A stretch of DNA of 6,180 bases, taken from assembly GCA_905215425.1 (NCBI GenBank), contig CAJMQD010000061.1, forward strand, positions 1-6,180, in the 5' to 3' direction. A program made the translations under genes and the position numbers. The notes under the pieces are model-generated. The model saw only the letters and a list, made by a program, of their open reading frames with translations, did not search any database and had not been told where the DNA came from. This DNA comes from an uncultured bacterium. GTDB lineage: Bacteria > Bacillota > Clostridia > Oscillospirales > Oscillospiraceae. Below, one piece after another: positions 4,778 through 6,180 of the stretch (position 1 is its first letter; each line of letters opens with the position of its first letter).

Positions 4778-5254
4778 ATGATTCGAACTGCCCAGCTCGC
4801 CGACCTGCCCCGTATTCTGGACATCTATGCCCATGCCCGCCGGTTTATGGCAGAGACAGGCAACGCCGTCCAGTGGGGAAATAGCTATCCCCCGGAATCC
4901 GTGGTGCGGGCGGACATTGCCAGCGGCGGCCTCTACGTGTTAGAGGAGGACGAGGGCATCCACGCCGTGTTCTTTTTCCGGATCGCTCCCGACCCCAGCT
5001 ACGGGGTCATCGACGGCTCCTGGCTGAGTGATGGGGAATACGGCGTCATCCATCGGGTGGCCAGCGACGGCACGCTCCACGGCGTTCTGTCGCAAATCGT
5101 GGCTTTTTGCCGCGAAAAGATCCCCCACCTGCGGATCGACACCCACGAACACAACAAGATCATGCAGCGGCAGATCCTGAAAAACGGTTTCACTCCCCGG
5201 GGAATGATCCATCTGGCCGACGGAACGCCCCGTATTGCTTATGAAACACTGTAA
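4778..5254 (+). CDS. GNAT family N-acetyltransferase under T-box control
   Basis: This 158-residue protein resembles a GNAT subfamily I recall as widespread in Firmicutes, which transfers an acetyl group from acetyl-CoA to an unidentified amine. The N-terminal strand and helix IRTAQLADLPRILDIYAHAR match the GNAT start. Other family features are W33 followed by YPPE (37-40), the segment YGVIHRVASDGTLHGVLSQI (88-107) at the acetyl-CoA loop, LRIDTHEHNKIMQ (118-130) and NGFTPRGMI (136-144). The acetyl-CoA loop departs from the classical Q/RxxGxG/A form. The start is supported by AAAGGAG (4761-4767). It is the first gene after the T-box terminator and lies 12 bases before hisS, so its expression should follow tRNA charging. 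The substrate is unknown; a link to amino acid or aminoacyl metabolism is only inferred from context. Confidence 0.85.
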   Translation: MIRTAQLADLPRILDIYAHARRFMAETGNAVQWGNSYPPESVVRADIASGGLYVLEEDEGIHAVFFFRIAPDPSYGVIDGSWLSDGEYGVIHRVASDGTLHGVLSQIVAFCREKIPHLRIDTHEHNKIMQRQILKNGFTPRGMIHLADGTPRIAYETL

Positions 5255-5266
5255 AGGAGAATCAAT

Positions 5267-6180
5267 ATGAGTAAAGTACAGCCCCGCACTCTGTCCGGCT
5301 TTATGGAGCTGCTGCCCGCCCGGCAGGCCCAGTTCGACCGGATGGTGGATATTCTGAAGCAGACCTACTCCCTCTACGGCTTCACCCCCCTGGACACCCC
5401 CCTCATCGAGGCCAGCCAGGTGCTGCTGGCCAAGGGCGGCGGCGAGACGGAGAAGCAGATCTACCGCTTTATGAAGGGGGACACCGACCTGTCCCTCCGC
5501 TTCGACCTCACCGTACCTCTGGCCAAGTATGTGGCCCAGAACTACGCCAACCTGGCCTTCCCCTTCCGCCGGTATCAGATCGGCAAGGTCTACCGGGGCG
5601 AGCGGGCCCAGCGGGGCCGCTTCCGTGAGTTCTATCAGGCGGATATCGACGTGATCGGCGACGGAAAGCTGGACATCAGCAACGAGGCGGAGATCCCCTC
5701 CATCATCTACCGGGCCTTCACCGCCCTGGGGCTGAAACGCTTCCAGATCCGGGTGAACAACCGGAAGATCCTGAACGGCTTCTACGCCATGCTGGGCCTG
5801 ACGGAGAAATCCGCCGACGTGATGCGCACCGTGGACAAGCTGGACAAGATCGGCCCCGAAAAGGTAAAAACCATTCTGGTGGACCCGGAGATCGGCCTGT
5901 CTGAGGAACAGGCGGAGGAGATCCTGAAGTTCATCGCCATCCGGGGCAGCAACGCCCAGGTCATCGCCGCCCTTCAGAGCTACCGCGGCCGGGACGAGCT
6001 GTTCGACTTAGGGTTGGACGAGCTGGAGACGGTGGTGAAGTATCTGGCGGCCTTCGGCGTGCCGGAGAGCCACTTCGCCGTAGACCTGACCATCGCCCGG
6101 GGCCTGGACTACTACACCGGCACGGTGTATGAGACCACCATGCTGGACCACCCGGAGATCGGCTCCATCTGCTCCGGCGG
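5267..6180 (+). CDS. hisS: Histidyl-tRNA synthetase, partial (5' 304 codons)
   Basis: This class II synthetase activates histidine with ATP and charges tRNA-His in the cytoplasm. The reading frame is open to the right edge, so about 100 or more residues, including the C-terminal anticodon-binding domain, lie outside. Visible landmarks are the N-terminal region with TLSGFMELLP (8-17) and YGFTPLDTPLIE (37-48), RFDLTVPLAKYVAQ (78-91), class II motif 2 in YRGERAQRGRFREFYQADIDV (109-129) with the conserved arginines, and the histidine-specific ARGLDYYTG (277-285). The intact RGLDYY argues against the HisZ regulatory paralogue. The RFDLTVP and FREFYQADID wording is closer to the eukaryotic/Bacteroidota-type HisRS than to the B. 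subtilis form (LRPEGT, RQFYQ), judged from memory. The ATG at 5267 has AAAGGAGA (5253-5260) ahead of it, overlapping the end of the acetyltransferase gene. Confidence 0.94.
   Translation, partial: MSKVQPRTLSGFMELLPARQAQFDRMVDILKQTYSLYGFTPLDTPLIEASQVLLAKGGGETEKQIYRFMKGDTDLSLRFDLTVPLAKYVAQNYANLAFPFRRYQIGKVYRGERAQRGRFREFYQADIDVIGDGKLDISNEAEIPSIIYRAFTALGLKRFQIRVNNRKILNGFYAMLGLTEKSADVMRTVDKLDKIGPEKVKTILVDPEIGLSEEQAEEILKFIAIRGSNAQVIAALQSYRGRDELFDLGLDELETVVKYLAAFGVPESHFAVDLTIARGLDYYTGTVYETTMLDHPEIGSICSG

Noticed and set aside
4519..4884. Open frames across the T-box leader (4519-4884 and 4557-4781)
   Set aside because: The region is explained by T-box RNA motifs and a terminator. The frames lack ribosome binding sites and read through the structured RNA.

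Overview
The window looks like chromosomal DNA from a GC-rich, low-oxygen Firmicute, most likely a gut Clostridia/Oscillospiraceae relative (Flavonifractor or Lawsonibacter type). This is inferred from several signs: strong AGGAGG-type ribosome binding sites, a T-box leader, GC-rich codon use, hairpin-rich GC repeats between genes, and the character of the MinD-like and methylglyoxal-synthase-like pair. No species can be named from the sequence alone. All recognised genes lie on the + strand.

Layout. (1) Positions 1-407 hold no gene: there is a cluster of perfect GC-rich hairpins (11-160), a C-rich tract, an AT-rich palindrome (231-259) and the leader of the first gene. (2) Positions 408-2968 form a tight run of four genes: a membrane acyltransferase (acyltransferase 3 family), the mechanosensitive channel mscL, a small three-helix membrane protein of unknown function, and the 16S rRNA methyltransferase rsmG. 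(3) Positions 2969-3258 separate this run from the next unit. They carry a complete non-coding insertion element of 153 bp with 18-bp terminal inverted repeats and an exact 10-bp target duplication that includes the rsmG stop codon. A good sigma-A type promoter follows. (4) That promoter serves a two-gene unit: a MinD-like ATPase without the usual C-terminal membrane anchor, and a methylglyoxal-synthase-fold protein in which most catalytic residues appear to be replaced. (5) Positions 4455-4777 hold a T-box riboswitch and its terminator. (6) The T-box controls a GNAT acetyltransferase and a histidyl-tRNA synthetase gene that runs off the right edge.

How the genes relate. The first run mixes envelope and osmotic functions with ribosome modification. 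The MinD-like/MGS-like pair probably descends from the min-rodA-mgsA gene order I recall from other Clostridia, but minC, minE and rodA are absent here and both proteins have lost hallmark features, so they may have taken on a new joint role. The T-box reads better as an aspartate-tRNA sensor than a histidine-tRNA sensor (GAC candidate specifier, TGGC antiterminator bulge). This predicts aspS just beyond the window, in a hisS-aspS operon.
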